A stretch of DNA of 64,000 nt, taken from positions 297,234,001 through 297,298,000 of the forward strand of contig NC_092336.1 of assembly GCF_046630445.1 (NCBI RefSeq). The letters are read 5' to 3'. Below the pieces are notes generated by a model. It searched no databases, was not told the DNA's origin, and saw only the letters and a list, made by a program, of their open reading frames with translations. Each line of letters starts with the position of its first letter. The stretch's first letter is position 1. A program made the position numbers and the translations under genes. The stretch is from Rutidosis leptorrhynchoides. Its lineage: Eukaryota > Streptophyta > Magnoliopsida > Asterales > Asteraceae. Below are positions 44,197 through 54,948 of this stretch, piece after piece.

Positions 44197-45727
44197 TGTA
44201 ACGACCCGTCAAAATCGCTATTGACGCGGCACGTTAATCATTGATTCCACAGTGAGGTTTTGACCTCTATATGATACGTTTTGATAAAATATTGCATTCA
44301 TTAAAATAAGTGACTTTCTAAACATAGAAAGTTATAAACATGTGGGCGAGTGCTTAGGTATAAGCAAAACCCCGAAATACATAAGTCTTTAATTTACAGG
44401 TTGACATCACAGTCCAGTTATTTATTACACAACGCAGTTTTATTTTGAATGCAATAAACTTTGTACAAAGCATGAGAGACTCCATGCAGGCAACAAGCAC
44501 ATCACAGCGGAAGCATTCTAAGGACCTGAGAATAAAACATGCTAAAAAGTCAACACGAATGTTGGTGAGTTATAGGTTTAATTGCTCGAGTCATAAACAT
44601 ATATAAAGATAGACCACAAGATTTCATCAAAAGTTTATCAATAGATTCTACGTAACAGAGCACCCTGGTAACTAAACTTAACGCTATAGTGATAATTACC
44701 CCATTCGTTTTAATACACGCAAACCAACGTGTCTTAAACTCAAATAACATACGTCCGTTAAAAGGCTAGCGCTCTAGCTCGGACGGGGATGTCAAGCCCT
44801 ATGGATCCATATACAATTATTCGCGCCCACCAGTCCATATCCTATGTACTGGCAGCTACTAGTTACCAAAGCTAAGGGATTTTCGGTTTAACTCAGTGTA
44901 GAATTTTGTATGTACTTGTGTCTTATTGCGTTTAAAATAAATTGCATGTATTCTCAGCCCAAAAATATTTAAAGTATTTAAAAAGGGAGACTATAACTCA
45001 CAGTTCAATATTGCGATTCAATATTGTAGGCAAATTGCGTAGACGTAATGATGGTAGACGACTGTATGGTTGGTCTTGGATTCAAGAACAATACCCCGAA
45101 CAATACCCAATATTTCCTTATTTTAAAACGGTTTGAAACCCGAATTAAAAATACCCTCGAATATACTTTATTATTATTAAACTTAAAATTAAAATTATAA
45201 TTATAAATATAAAATTTACGTACTTAAATTATTATGAAAATTCGTCGAGCAAAACTGACCTTTTATAGTACTTTTCGATTTACTGTAGCTCATGCGATCG
45301 CATGAGTTTTTAGTGTTTTTGCCATGCGATCGCATGGCCGCCTTTTCTGTTTTTGTTTGCTAGTTCGTCGACATCAAATAGTATTTCACTGTAGCAAATA
45401 GTGTTTTACTGTAGCAAATAGTGTTTACTGTAGCAAATAGTGTTTACTGTAGCAAATAGTGTTTTACTGTAGCAAATCACTGTAGCAAAGTCGTTTTCAC
45501 TGTAGAACTGTAGCAAAATACGGTTTCACTGTAGCAAATAGTGTTTTACTGTAGCAAAGTCATTTTTACTGTAGCAATTAATGTTTTACTGTAGGAAAGT
45601 CGTTTTTACTTGTACATCTTATAATATATATATATATACATATATACATACATATATGTATATTTACATAATATTAAATCATAAAGAGAATTGGTTTAAA
45701 TTAGTCGAAATTTTTCGGTTCATCACA
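44197..45727 (-). repeat. Solo LTR of the C family in element X (1531 bp)
   Basis: A complete LTR (TGTAACGACCCG...GGTTCATCACA on plus) flanked by CATTA on both sides (44192-44196 and 45728-45732). It differs from the C 5' LTR (52909-54439, same length) at about four positions. It contains the paired CATGCGATCGCATG (45291-45304, 45323-45336) and the ACTGTAGCA array (45376-45610). Confidence 0.93.
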
Positions 45728-46236
45728 CATTAGTAATAATCATGCGTAACGATCCTACTCGTATCGCCGAATGTTGACTCTTTCTACTTAACGCATCCGC
45801 GACCACGTTCGCCTTACCCAGATGATAAAGTATCTCACAATCATAGTCCTTTACCACATCCATCTACCTACGTTGACGATAATTCAAATCTCGTTGATTA
45901 AAGAGATGTTTCAAACTCTTATGATCCGAATAAATCGTACACTTGACAACATACAAGTAGTGGCGCCAAATTTTCAACGCAGGAACCACCGCCGCCAATT
46001 CGAGATCATGAGACGGGTATCTCTTTTCGTGTTCCTTTAATTGTCGAGAGGCGTAAGCGATGACTTTACCTCTTTGCATTAGAACACACCCAATTCCATT
46101 TAAATGAGGCATCACAATAAACCGTCATATCTTCAATCCCCTCCGGTAATACCAACACCGGAGCTTGACACAATTTCTCCTTTAACAATTCAAAAGCAAT
46201 TTCTTGCTCGTTTTCCCAATTAAACCTCACGTTCTT
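45728..46236 (-). pseudogene. Element X RT-RNase H segment, copy 1
   Basis: From the D junction: [37 protein letters not shown], a frameshift, then [20 protein letters not shown] and [16 protein letters not shown]. This is the connection domain and RNase H of a Tekay-type pol. The frameshift is identical in copy 2, so it predates the duplication. Confidence 0.9.
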
Positions 46237-46892
46237 TGTGACAACCCGAAAATTTCCAACCAAATTTAAACTTTAATCTTTATATGTTTCCGACACGATA
46301 AGCAATATTTGTTAAGTTAAATTTCAAGAATTTTAAACTATGTTCATACATTCATTCAACCTCGACCAAGTTCCAACGATTCACGAACCATTAAACGAAT
46401 ATGATTATATATGTATATGTGTATATATATATATTATAACTTGAAACGTAAACAAAATATTAGATTAAATACTTTATATGATTGTATCTGTTTCAAAATG
46501 TTTATCAATGGAATTAGAAGATAAGATCAAATGATTGAATTATCAGATATATTGAATTATGATTACAAGTCTCTGTTGAAAGGCCCACGTTGATTTGAGA
46601 AATCTTTCCATTTTAACAATATTCGGAAAATGGTAAAGTGATTTATAAATAAGAACAAATTGTCAATCATTGAGAACTAGACAAAGGATAGTGGAAGATT
46701 GAATCTCATAAAGACTCGATTGATCTATTTAGTTTCAAACGTACAAAAACGTTTTCAGTTTAAAAAGAACTTTATTATTAAAACGTATATAACTTTTATA
46801 AATATCTAGAACCACTTTTGACAACTCATTACTTAACTAGTATGATAAAGATAACGATATTTATATTTTATTAAATTAAATATATATATAAC
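46237..46892 (+). repeat. Truncated D-family LTR start (duplicated copy)
   Basis: TGTGACAACCCGAAAATTTC onward, the same as 54949-55603, broken at 46892 by the junction with element C. Confidence 0.9.
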
Positions 46893-47119
46893 GTTTTCAC
46901 TGTAGCACTGTAGCAAAATACGGTTTCACTGTAGCAAATAGTGTTTTACTGTAGCAAAGTCATTTTTACTGTAGCAATTAATGTTTTACTGTAGGAAAGT
47001 CGTTTTTACTTGTACATCTTATAATATATATATATATACATACATATATGTATATTTACATAATATTAAATCATAAAGAGAATTGGTTTAAATTAGTCGA
47101 AATTTTTCGGTTCATCACA
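46893..47119 (-). repeat. Element C 3' LTR stub (first 227 bp in sense direction)
   Basis: Corresponds to 45493-45727 of the solo LTR minus 8 bp in the TA/CA microsatellite. The breakpoint is inside the ACTGTAGCA array. Confidence 0.9.
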
Positions 47120-50100
47120 GTACCTCCCCGTTAAAGAAAATTTCGTCCCGAAATTTTGAGTAGTACCTGTTTCATGAGCGATATCAGTGAACAAATGTGG
47201 ATACTTTTGCTTCATTTGATCCTCACGTTCCCAAGTAAACTCGGGTCCTCGTCTAGCGTTCCAACGAACTCTAACTATCGGTATTTTGCTTTGTTTTAAT
47301 TGTTTGACCTCACGGTCCATGATTTCAACAGGTTCTTCGACAAAATGGAGTTTATCATTGATTCGTATTTCGTCAAGAGGAATTATGACATCCTCTTCAG
47401 CTAAACATTTCTTCAAATTTGACACGTGAAATGTGTCGTGAACACTACTAAGTTCTTGTGGTAGCCTTAATCGATAAGCAACTGCTCCAATTCTTTCGGT
47501 GATTTCAAAGGGTCCTACGTACCTAGGACTTAGCTTTCCTCGTTTACCGAATCGTACAACGCCTTTCCAGGGTGACACTTTCAACATGACTTTGTCGCCC
47601 ACTTGAAATTCTAGCGGTTTTCTTCTTACATCAGCATAACTCTTTTGGCGACTCATGGCCGTTTTCAATCGCTGTTGTATTTGAATGATCTTTTCGGTGG
47701 TTTCGTGAATAATTTCTGGTCCAGTAAGTTGTCTTTCTCCTACTTCACTCCAACAGATAGGAGATCTGCACTTTCTACCATAAAGTGCTTCAAATGGCGC
47801 TGCGTTGATGCTCGTATGATAGCTGTTATTGTATGAAAATTCTGCCAACGGTAAGTGTCGATCCCAACTGGTTCCGAAGTCAATCACGCATGCCCGTAAC
47901 ATGTCTTCCAATGTTTGTATTGTTCTTTCACTTTGACCATCTGTCTGTGGGTGATAAGCGGTGCTCATATCTAATCGAGTTCCCAATGCTTTTTGTAATG
48001 ACTGCCAGAAACGTGATGTGAATCGGGTGTCGCGATCAGATATGATAGAGATGGGTACACCATGCCTGGAAACTACTTCCTTCAAATATAGGCGTGCTAA
48101 TTTCTCCATACTGTCTGTCTCCTTTATTGGTAGGAAGTGAGCTGATTTAGTTAGACGATCAACTATCACCCAAATAGTATCATGACTACTTGCAGTCCTT
48201 GGCAATTTCGTAATGAAATCCATGGTTATTCTTTCCCATTTCCACTGCGGAATTTCTGGTTGTTGCAGTAATCCTGACGGCTTTTGGTGCTCAGCTTTAA
48301 CCTTTGCACACGTCAAACATTTGCTTACATAAGTAGCAATTTCTGTCTTCATATTAGGCCACCAATAGAACTTCTTGAGATCGTGGTACATTTTCCCATT
48401 TCCTGGGTGAATTGAGTACCTCGTTTTGTGTGCTTCATCTAGTACTAGTTGCCTTAGGTTACCATGTCTTGGTACCCATATCCTACCAGCAAAATACAGG
48501 GTTCCATCGGCTTTTACTTCAAGTTGTTTTTCTAACCCTTTGCTCATTTCACCTTTTTCGTTTTCTTCTTTTAAAGCTTCTAACTGTGCTGCTTGAATTT
48601 GCTTTGTGAGATCAGTACGAATTGTAATATTCAAAGCTCGGACCCTAAGAGGTTTTACTCTTTCTTTTCGACTTAGGGCATCAGCTACAACATTAGCTTT
48701 TCCGGGGTGGTAACGGATTTCACAATCGTAATCGTTTAACAACTCTACCCAGCGACGTTGCCTCATATTGAGTTGTTTTTGATCAAAAATATGCTGAAGA
48801 CTCTTATGGTCGGTGTACACTGTACACTTGGCGCCATATAGATAGTGTCTCCATATTTTGAGTGCAAAAACTACTGCTCCAAGTTCTAAATCGTGCGTCG
48901 TATAATTCTTTTCATGAATTTTTAGTTGTCGTGAGGCATATGCGATGACTTTTGTGCGTTGCATTAATACACATCCTAAACCTTGGCGTGAAGCATCACA
49001 ATAGATCACGAAATCATCATTTCCTTCCGGTAATGACAAAATGGGTGCAGACGTTAACTTCTTCTTTAATAACTGGAATGAGGATTCCTGTTCCGTGGAC
49101 CAATCATACTTCTTTCCCTTTTGAGTCAATGCAGTTAAGGGTTTGGCGATTCTAGAGAAATCTTGAATGAATCTTCGGTAGTAACCAGCAAGACCTAAGA
49201 ATTGGCGAATTTGTGTTGGAGTCTTCGGGGTTTCCCATTTACTAATGGCTTCGATCTTGGCGGGGTCAACTTTAATTCCATGTTTACTGACAACATGGCC
49301 CAAAAATTGTACTTCTTGTAACCAGAAATCACACTTCGAAAATTTTGCGTACAATTCTTCTTTCTTGAGTATCTCCAGTACCAGTCTTAAGTGTTGCTCA
49401 TGTTCTTCCTTGTTCTTCGAGTAAATCAATATGTCGTCGATAAAAACAATGACAAATTTGTCTAAATACGGTCTACAGATGCGATTCATTAGATCCATGA
49501 ATACTGCTGGAGCATTAGTTAATCCAAAAGGCATGACTAGAAACTCATAGTGACCGTAACGGGTTCTGAACGCGGTTTTAGGAACATCTTCTTCCTTCAC
49601 TCTCAGCTGATGATATCCGGAGCGTAGATCAATCTTAGAATAAACACTTGATCCTTGCAATTGATCAAACAAATCATCAATCCTCGGTAATGGGTACCGA
49701 TTCTTGATCGTTAATTTGTTTAATTCTCGGTAATCTATGCACATTCTCATAGATCCATCCTTCTTCTTGACGAACAGAATAGGAGCACCCCAAGGTGAAA
49801 AACTAGGACGAATAAATCCACGGTCCGATAATTCTTGCAACTGGTCTTGTAATTCTTGCATTTCTGAAGGTGCAAGTCTATATGGGGATCGGGCTACAGG
49901 TGCGGCTCCTGGTATGAGATCAATCTGGAATTCTACACATCTGTGTGGAGGTAGCCCCGGTAATTCTTCTGGAAATACTCCGGGATATTCTCTTACAACC
50001 GGCATATCATTAATGCTTCTTTCTTCAGTATCGATCTTCTTTATGTGTGCCAGAATAGCATAACAACCTTTTCTTATAAGTTTCTGGGCCTTCATACAGC

Positions 50101-51583
50101 TGATAAAGTTCAGCTTTGAGTTGCTCTTCTCCACATAAATCATTAATGACATTTCATCCTTACGAGGGATGCGAATTGCTTTCTCAGCGCAAACAACTTC
50201 CGCTTTTGTTTTGGACATCCAGTCCATGCCAACAATTACGTCAAAACTTCCTAATTCTACGGGTATCAAATCGATTTTGAAGGTTTCACCAGCGAGATTC
50301 ATTTCGCAACCATGGCAAATTTTATCGGCTTTTATCAGTTTACCATTAGCTAATTCTATAGTATATTTATCGTCTAGAGGTAATGATGCACATTTTAGTT
50401 TAGAACTAAAGTCTTTACACATATAACTTCTATCAGCACCCGTATCAAACATAATAGAAGCTAGTTGATTATTAATGGTAAACGTACCCGTGACAAGATT
50501 AGGATCCTCACGTGCTTCACTGGTACTAACATTAAATGCCCTCCCACGTGCGGGTTCTTTGTTCTTCTCCTTATCAGGGCATTGATTTATAAAGTGACCA
50601 GACTTCCCGCATCCAAAACATTTCTTGACATCGGTCAGTTTTGTCTTTACTTCAGAAACGGTGGCATAACAATCTTTCGCCACATGTCCTTTCTTGTTGC
50701 ACTTATCACAGACCACTTGACAATAACCTGCATGATGTGTGTAACATCTTTTGCAGAACGGATGGGGTCCCTTATAGTTTGGACTTGCAGTTGCCCCATC
50801 TTGTTTACCTTTAAAAGTTTCTTGTTTCTTCAGATGAGTACTTTTGCCCTTATAGTCTTCCCATTTCCTCTTTCCTTCAGTTGTCTTGACTTCAGTAATT
50901 GGTGCCTTAATCGAACTCTCTGTGATCTGGTCCATGAGTTGGTGTGCCATTGTCATGGCTTCCTGCATCGTATTTGGTTTGGACAATGTAACATTTCCTT
51001 TGATATTGATCGATAAACCGTCAATATATATTTCTATCTTTCGTTTCTCGTTTGGCACCAATTCGGGACACAACAAGGCTAGTTCCATGAAACGCTTTTC
51101 ATAGTTATTGAGATTCGCGCCGATAACCCTCAGATTACGTAACTCAGATTCCATTTTTCTGATCTCGTTTCGAGGACAGTACTCCTCTATTAGCATCTTT
51201 TTCAGTTCTTCCCAAGAGATATCATATGCCGTATCTATTCCTTCTGCTTTAGCATAATTGTTCCACCAAGTAAGTGCACCGTCTTGCAACGTACACGAAG
51301 CATACTTTGACTTGTCTCCGTTCGCACAATTACTGATTTTGAAAACGGACTCCATCTTTTCAAACCATCGGGTTAGACCGACTGGTCCCTCAGTTCCACT
51401 AAACGTCTGTGGTTTGCATCCTTGAAAAGTTTTGTATGAGCATCCGTTTCGTGAATTTGTGTTTACGGCTGCTGCTTTGGCTGCTGCTTCGGCTGTTGCT
51501 TTTGCTGCTTCGGTTGCAACAATTCTTTCATTCACACGTTTCTCGACTAGTTGCTCAAACTCAGCATCCGACATTTGAGACAT
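47093..51583 (-). CDS. gag-pol: Element C gag-pol polyprotein with chromodomain, intact
   Basis: An uninterrupted 1496-codon frame from an ATG at 51583. Gag about 45-260 ([31 protein letters not shown]); knuckles [26 protein letters not shown] and [14 protein letters not shown] (about 285-335); protease [12 protein letters not shown] (about 378); [22 protein letters not shown] and FIDDILIYS (about 714); RNase [16 protein letters not shown] and [11 protein letters not shown] (about 885-925); integrase zinc finger [10 protein letters not shown] with CLTCAKVK; core [23 protein letters not shown] (about 1188) and [18 protein letters not shown]; then a chromodomain-like tail [19 protein letters not shown] (about 1440). 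All catalytic residues look present. The last codons translate the PPT and 27 bp of the LTR. The chromodomain would direct integration to heterochromatin. Confidence 0.96.
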   Translation of the reverse strand: MSQMSDAEFEQLVEKRVNERIVATEAAKATAEAAAKAAAVNTNSRNGCSYKTFQGCKPQTFSGTEGPVGLTRWFEKMESVFKISNCANGDKSKYASCTLQDGALTWWNNYAKAEGIDTAYDISWEELKKMLIEEYCPRNEIRKMESELRNLRVIGANLNNYEKRFMELALLCPELVPNEKRKIEIYIDGLSINIKGNVTLSKPNTMQEAMTMAHQLMDQITESSIKAPITEVKTTEGKRKWEDYKGKSTHLKKQETFKGKQDGATASPNYKGPHPFCKRCYTHHAGYCQVVCDKCNKKGHVAKDCYATVSEVKTKLTDVKKCFGCGKSGHFINQCPDKEKNKEPARGRAFNVSTSEAREDPNLVTGTFTINNQLASIMFDTGADRSYMCKDFSSKLKCASLPLDDKYTIELANGKLIKADKICHGCEMNLAGETFKIDLIPVELGSFDVIVGMDWMSKTKAEVVCAEKAIRIPRKDEMSLMIYVEKSNSKLNFISCMKAQKLIRKGCYAILAHIKKIDTEERSINDMPVVREYPGVFPEELPGLPPHRCVEFQIDLIPGAAPVARSPYRLAPSEMQELQDQLQELSDRGFIRPSFSPWGAPILFVKKKDGSMRMCIDYRELNKLTIKNRYPLPRIDDLFDQLQGSSVYSKIDLRSGYHQLRVKEEDVPKTAFRTRYGHYEFLVMPFGLTNAPAVFMDLMNRICRPYLDKFVIVFIDDILIYSKNKEEHEQHLRLVLEILKKEELYAKFSKCDFWLQEVQFLGHVVSKHGIKVDPAKIEAISKWETPKTPTQIRQFLGLAGYYRRFIQDFSRIAKPLTALTQKGKKYDWSTEQESSFQLLKKKLTSAPILSLPEGNDDFVIYCDASRQGLGCVLMQRTKVIAYASRQLKIHEKNYTTHDLELGAVVFALKIWRHYLYGAKCTVYTDHKSLQHIFDQKQLNMRQRRWVELLNDYDCEIRYHPGKANVVADALSRKERVKPLRVRALNITIRTDLTKQIQAAQLEALKEENEKGEMSKGLEKQLEVKADGTLYFAGRIWVPRHGNLRQLVLDEAHKTRYSIHPGNGKMYHDLKKFYWWPNMKTEIATYVSKCLTCAKVKAEHQKPSGLLQQPEIPQWKWERITMDFITKLPRTASSHDTIWVIVDRLTKSAHFLPIKETDSMEKLARLYLKEVVSRHGVPISIISDRDTRFTSRFWQSLQKALGTRLDMSTAYHPQTDGQSERTIQTLEDMLRACVIDFGTSWDRHLPLAEFSYNNSYHTSINAAPFEALYGRKCRSPICWSEVGERQLTGPEIIHETTEKIIQIQQRLKTAMSRQKSYADVRRKPLEFQVGDKVMLKVSPWKGVVRFGKRGKLSPRYVGPFEITERIGAVAYRLRLPQELSSVHDTFHVSNLKKCLAEEDVIIPLDEIRINDKLHFVEEPVEIMDREVKQLKQSKIPIVRVRWNARRGPEFTWEREDQMKQKYPHLFTDIAHETGTTQNFGTKFSLTGRYCDEPKNFD
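47120..47136 (-). other. PPT of element C
   Basis: The minus strand reads CTTTAACGGGGAGGTAC directly before the LTR start TGTGATGAACC. It lies inside the 3' end of the pol reading frame. Confidence 0.9.
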
Positions 51584-51731
51584 GTTTCTTCAATAAACAC
51601 AACAGATATAATTTAATCATATAGAATATTATAGGTAAAATGAGTTGTCAATAGTTAATCGTAGCATATTAATAATATGAACCGATTATTATAAAAGCCT
51701 TTTCTTCTTATTAGCATTTTATAATTATTTC

Positions 51732-51755
51732 TAGGGTATTACCTACCCGTTAAGT
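51732..51755 (-). other. Internal PPT-like hairpin (C)
   Basis: The minus strand reads CTTAACGGGTAGGTAATACC continuing CTA, about 150 bp upstream of the gag ATG. It copies the element's 3' PPT core and matches B (26405-26427), including the preceding TATGAA. Confidence 0.7.
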
Positions 51756-52026
51756 TCATACATAATAGCTAGTACCAGGAATTAACTACTAAAATCCTAA
51801 TAATATTCCACTATGAAAAATTATAGCGAGTTACTACATTATTATGTATTAATAATAATAAGAAGTAGTAATAATACAAATAATCATTCCATGCATTTAT
51901 TATTAATAAACCAAAATAATACCATACAATACTGATATTTTACATATGCTTATTTTACATAACAAGATAGAGTAGCACACATAAGCAATAAAATAGCGCA
52001 TGGAAGATTTATGGTTGCGAGGTCGT

Positions 52027-52713
52027 TCATTCAGAACTATCAGAAACTTCTTCCCATTTGGTTCTCTCTGCCAATTGTTTGTGTGCACATGGTCCGACAG
52101 ACATTCTGGCAGTGTATTTTATTTTTAGTTGGGGTTTTGAGGTACCCGTTGCCTCAGTGGGTTTAATACAATAAGGGTGGTTACGGATCGAATGGTCCTG
52201 TTCTTTTTTAATAACTAAGGACATTTTATTATTGTGGTTGTTTTTATTATCTATTGCAAGTTGGAATTTCTCCTTAGTGATCTCTTTTATTTCATTAGCG
52301 AAATCCTCCTCCTTACTGATCTCGTCTGATGACGAACTGTCTGAGTCATGTGTAGGAGAATATGATGACGAACTGCAAGAATATGTACCGGTGGTCATGA
52401 ACCGAAATCTGCCAGGCGTAATCGGCACAACCCGCCCGTCGGCGGTATATCTGGACCAATGTCCATATTTGTTTAGAAATGGACGATCCTCTTTTACTCC
52501 AGGGATCATGGGTCCATGCCAACGATACTGTGGCTCCGGAAAACTAAAGCTGGGTGGAGCTGGAACCTCCTCTGGGTTTACCGGGAGTTGAGATTCCCCG
52601 GCTAACACAATTTCTTCTTTAATAGGTATTGGAACGCCCTTTTCAGTTGTGGATAGAATAGATTCAGTGTCCGATTCCGAGTCGTACAAAATGATAGGAT
52701 TAGAGGAAGTCAT
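52027..52713 (-). CDS. Extra ORF of element C, upstream of gag
   Basis: An intact 228-codon frame of unknown function. Ser/Asp/Glu-rich N-terminus (LYDSESDTESIL), a Pro-rich middle (PPSFSFPEPQYRWHGPMIPG), a conserved-looking GHWSRYTADGRVVPITPGRF segment, a Ser/Asp tract, a Lys/Asn helix and a C-terminus QLAERTKWEEVSDSSE like that of the acidic ORF in B. The ATG follows TATGTGATAG in both elements. It is intact although nonessential enzyme domains are absent, which suggests selection during recent transposition. No membrane or catalytic motif. It is not obviously env-like. Confidence 0.78.
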   Translation of the reverse strand: MTSSNPIILYDSESDTESILSTTEKGVPIPIKEEIVLAGESQLPVNPEEVPAPPSFSFPEPQYRWHGPMIPGVKEDRPFLNKYGHWSRYTADGRVVPITPGRFRFMTTGTYSCSSSSYSPTHDSDSSSSDEISKEEDFANEIKEITKEKFQLAIDNKNNHNNKMSLVIKKEQDHSIRNHPYCIKPTEATGTSKPQLKIKYTARMSVGPCAHKQLAERTKWEEVSDSSE

Positions 52714-52809
52714 CTATCACATAATTGAAACAACAATTACGTTAGCATATAAATATATCACATATAATGTTTTTGACCAAATAATAAGCAAAAATCAGGA
52801 AAAACAGAT

Positions 52810-52844
52810 ATGGTCATAGTCCAGACACACTAATGCATCCTAAC
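52810..52844 (-). promoter_or_regulatory. Conserved leader motif (C)
   Basis: The minus strand reads TTAGGATGCATTAGTGTGTC then TGGACTATGACCAT, matching the leader block of B (24634-24670) and D (58784-58820). Confidence 0.55.
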
Positions 52845-52890
52845 AATTACCAGTTAAACACAATAATGTAATTTCTGGTTCCCTATGACC

Positions 52891-52907
52891 TCAAGCTCGA
52901 ATACCAA
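52891..52907 (-). other. Degenerate PBS of element C
   Basis: The minus strand reads TTGGTATTCGAGCTTGA against the canonical TTGGTATCAGAGC: two changes in the core. Confidence 0.75.
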
Positions 52908-52908
52908 C

Positions 52909-54439
52909 TGTAACGACCCGTCAAAATCGCTATTGACGCGGCACGTTAATCATTGATTCCACAGTGAGGTTTTGACCTCTATATGATACGTTTTGATAAA
53001 ATATTGCATTCATTAAAATAAGTGACTTTCTAAACATAGAAAGTTATAAACATGTGGGCGAGTGCTTAGGTATAAGCAAAACCCCGAAATACATAAGTCT
53101 TTAATTTACAGGTTGACATCACAGTCCAGTTATTTATTACACAACGCAGTTTTATTTTGAATGCAATAAACTTTGTACAAAGCATGAGAGACTCCATGCA
53201 GGCAACAAGCACATCACAGCGGAAGTATTCTAAGGACCTGAGAATAAAACATGCTAAAAAGTCAACACGAATGTTGGTGAGTTATAGGTTTAATTGCTCG
53301 AGTCATAAACATATATAAAGATAGACCACAAGATTTCATCAAAAGTTTATCAATAGATTCTACGTAACAGAGCACCCTGGTAACTAAACTTAACGCTATA
53401 GTGATAATTACCCCATTCGTTTTAATACACGCAAACCAACGTGTCTTAAACTCAAATAACATACGTCCGTTAAAAGGTTAGCGCTCTAGCTCGGACGGGG
53501 ATGTCAAGCCCTATGGATCCATATACAATTATTCGCGCCCACCAGTCCATATCCTATGTACTGGCAGCTACTAGTTACCAAAGCTAAGGGATTTTCGGTT
53601 TAACTCAGTGTAGAATTTTGTATGTACTTGTGTCTTATTGCGTTTAAAATAAATTGCATGTATTCTCAGCCCAAAAATATTTAAAGTATTTAAAAAGGGA
53701 GACTATAACTCACAGTTCAATATTGCGATTCAATATTGTAGGCAAATTGCGTAGACGTAATGATGGTAGACGACTGTATGGTTGGTCTTGGATTCAAGAA
53801 CAATACCCCGAACAATACCCAATATTTCCTTATTTTAAAACGGTTTGAAACCCGAATTAAAAATACCCTCGAATATACTTTATTATTATTAAACTTAAAA
53901 TTAAAATTATAATTATAAATATAAAATTTACGTACTTAAATTATTATGAAAATTCGTCGAGCAAAACTGACCTTTTATAGTACTTTTCGATTTACTGTAG
54001 CTCATGCGATCGCATGAGTTTTTAGTGTTTTTGCCATGCGATCGCATGGCCGCCTTTTCTGTTTTTGTTTGCTAGTTCGTCGACATCAAATAGTATTTTA
54101 CTGTAGCAAATAGTGTTTTACTGTAGCAAATAGTGTTTACTGTAGCAAATAGTGTTTACTGTAGCAAATAGTGTTTTACTGTAGCAAATCACTGTAGCAA
54201 AGTCGTTTTCAATGTAGAACTGTAGCAAAATACGGTTTCACTGTAGCAAATAGTGTTTTACTGTAGCAAAGTCATTTTTACTGTAGCAATTAATGTTTTA
54301 CTGTAGGAAAGTCGTTTTTACTTGTACATCTTATAATATATATATATATACATATATACATACATATATGTATATTTACATAATATTAAATCATAAAGAG
54401 AATTGGTTTAAATTAGTCGAAATTTTTCGGTTCATCACA
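52909..54439 (-). repeat. Element C 5' LTR (1531 bp)
   Basis: Plus ends are TGTAACGACCCGTC and GGTTCATCACA, followed by CATTA. It contains the paired CATGCGATCGCATG (54003-54016, 54035-54048) and the ACTGTAGCA array (54088-54322). Confidence 0.94.
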
Positions 54440-54948
54440 CATTAGTAATAATCATGCGTAACGATCCTACTCGTATCGCCGAATGTTGACTCTTTCTACT
54501 TAACGCATCCGCGACCACGTTCGCCTTACCCAGATGATAAAGTATCTCACAATCATAGTCCTTTACCACATCCATCTACCTACGTTGACGATAATTCAAA
54601 TCTCGTTGATTAAAGAGATGTTTCAAACTCTTATGATCCGAATAAATCGTACACTTGACAACATACAAGTAGTGGCGCCAAATTTTCAACGCAGGAACCA
54701 CCGCCGCCAATTCGAGATCATGAGACGGGTATCTCTTTTCGTGTTCCTTTAATTGTCGAGAGGCATAAGCGATGACTTTACCTCTTTGCATTAGAACACA
54801 CCCAATTCCATTTAAATGAGGCATCACAATAAACCGTCATATCTTCAATCCCCTCCGGTAATACCAACACCGGAGCTTGACACAATTTCTCCTTTAACAA
54901 TTCAAAAGCAATTTCTTGCTCGTTTTCCCAATTAAACCTCACGTTCTT
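54440..54948 (-). pseudogene. Element X RT-RNase H segment, copy 2
   Basis: Same content and frameshift as 45728-46236, with one substitution seen. Its upstream part is displaced beyond element D, off window. TTCTT at 54944-54948 is the candidate target duplication of D. Confidence 0.9.

Larger units (their letters stand above)
44197..46892. repeat. Segmental duplication, copy 1
   Basis: Matches 52909-55603 almost base for base at offset 8712 (about five substitutions seen, with a small indel in AT sequence at the end). It spans solo LTR, CATTA, X RNase H region and the first 656 bp of the D LTR. The copy ends where the D LTR joins a C-family LTR at a CG microhomology (46892-46893). Confidence 0.93.
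46893..54439 (-). mobile_element. Tekay-type element C: intact gag-pol and extra ORF, 3' LTR truncated
   Basis: On the minus strand: 5' LTR (54439-52909), degenerate PBS, extra ORF, PPT-like hairpin, intact gag-pol, PPT and a 227-bp stub of the 3' LTR. Right flank CATTA (54440-54444) equals the target duplication of the solo LTR at 44197, so both derive from one insertion in X. The 3' LTR was cut by the duplication junction within its minisatellite. Confidence 0.93.

Noticed and set aside
52027..52713. Extra ORF of C as an envelope gene
   Set aside because: Located before gag, no signal peptide or transmembrane segment, no env-like pattern.
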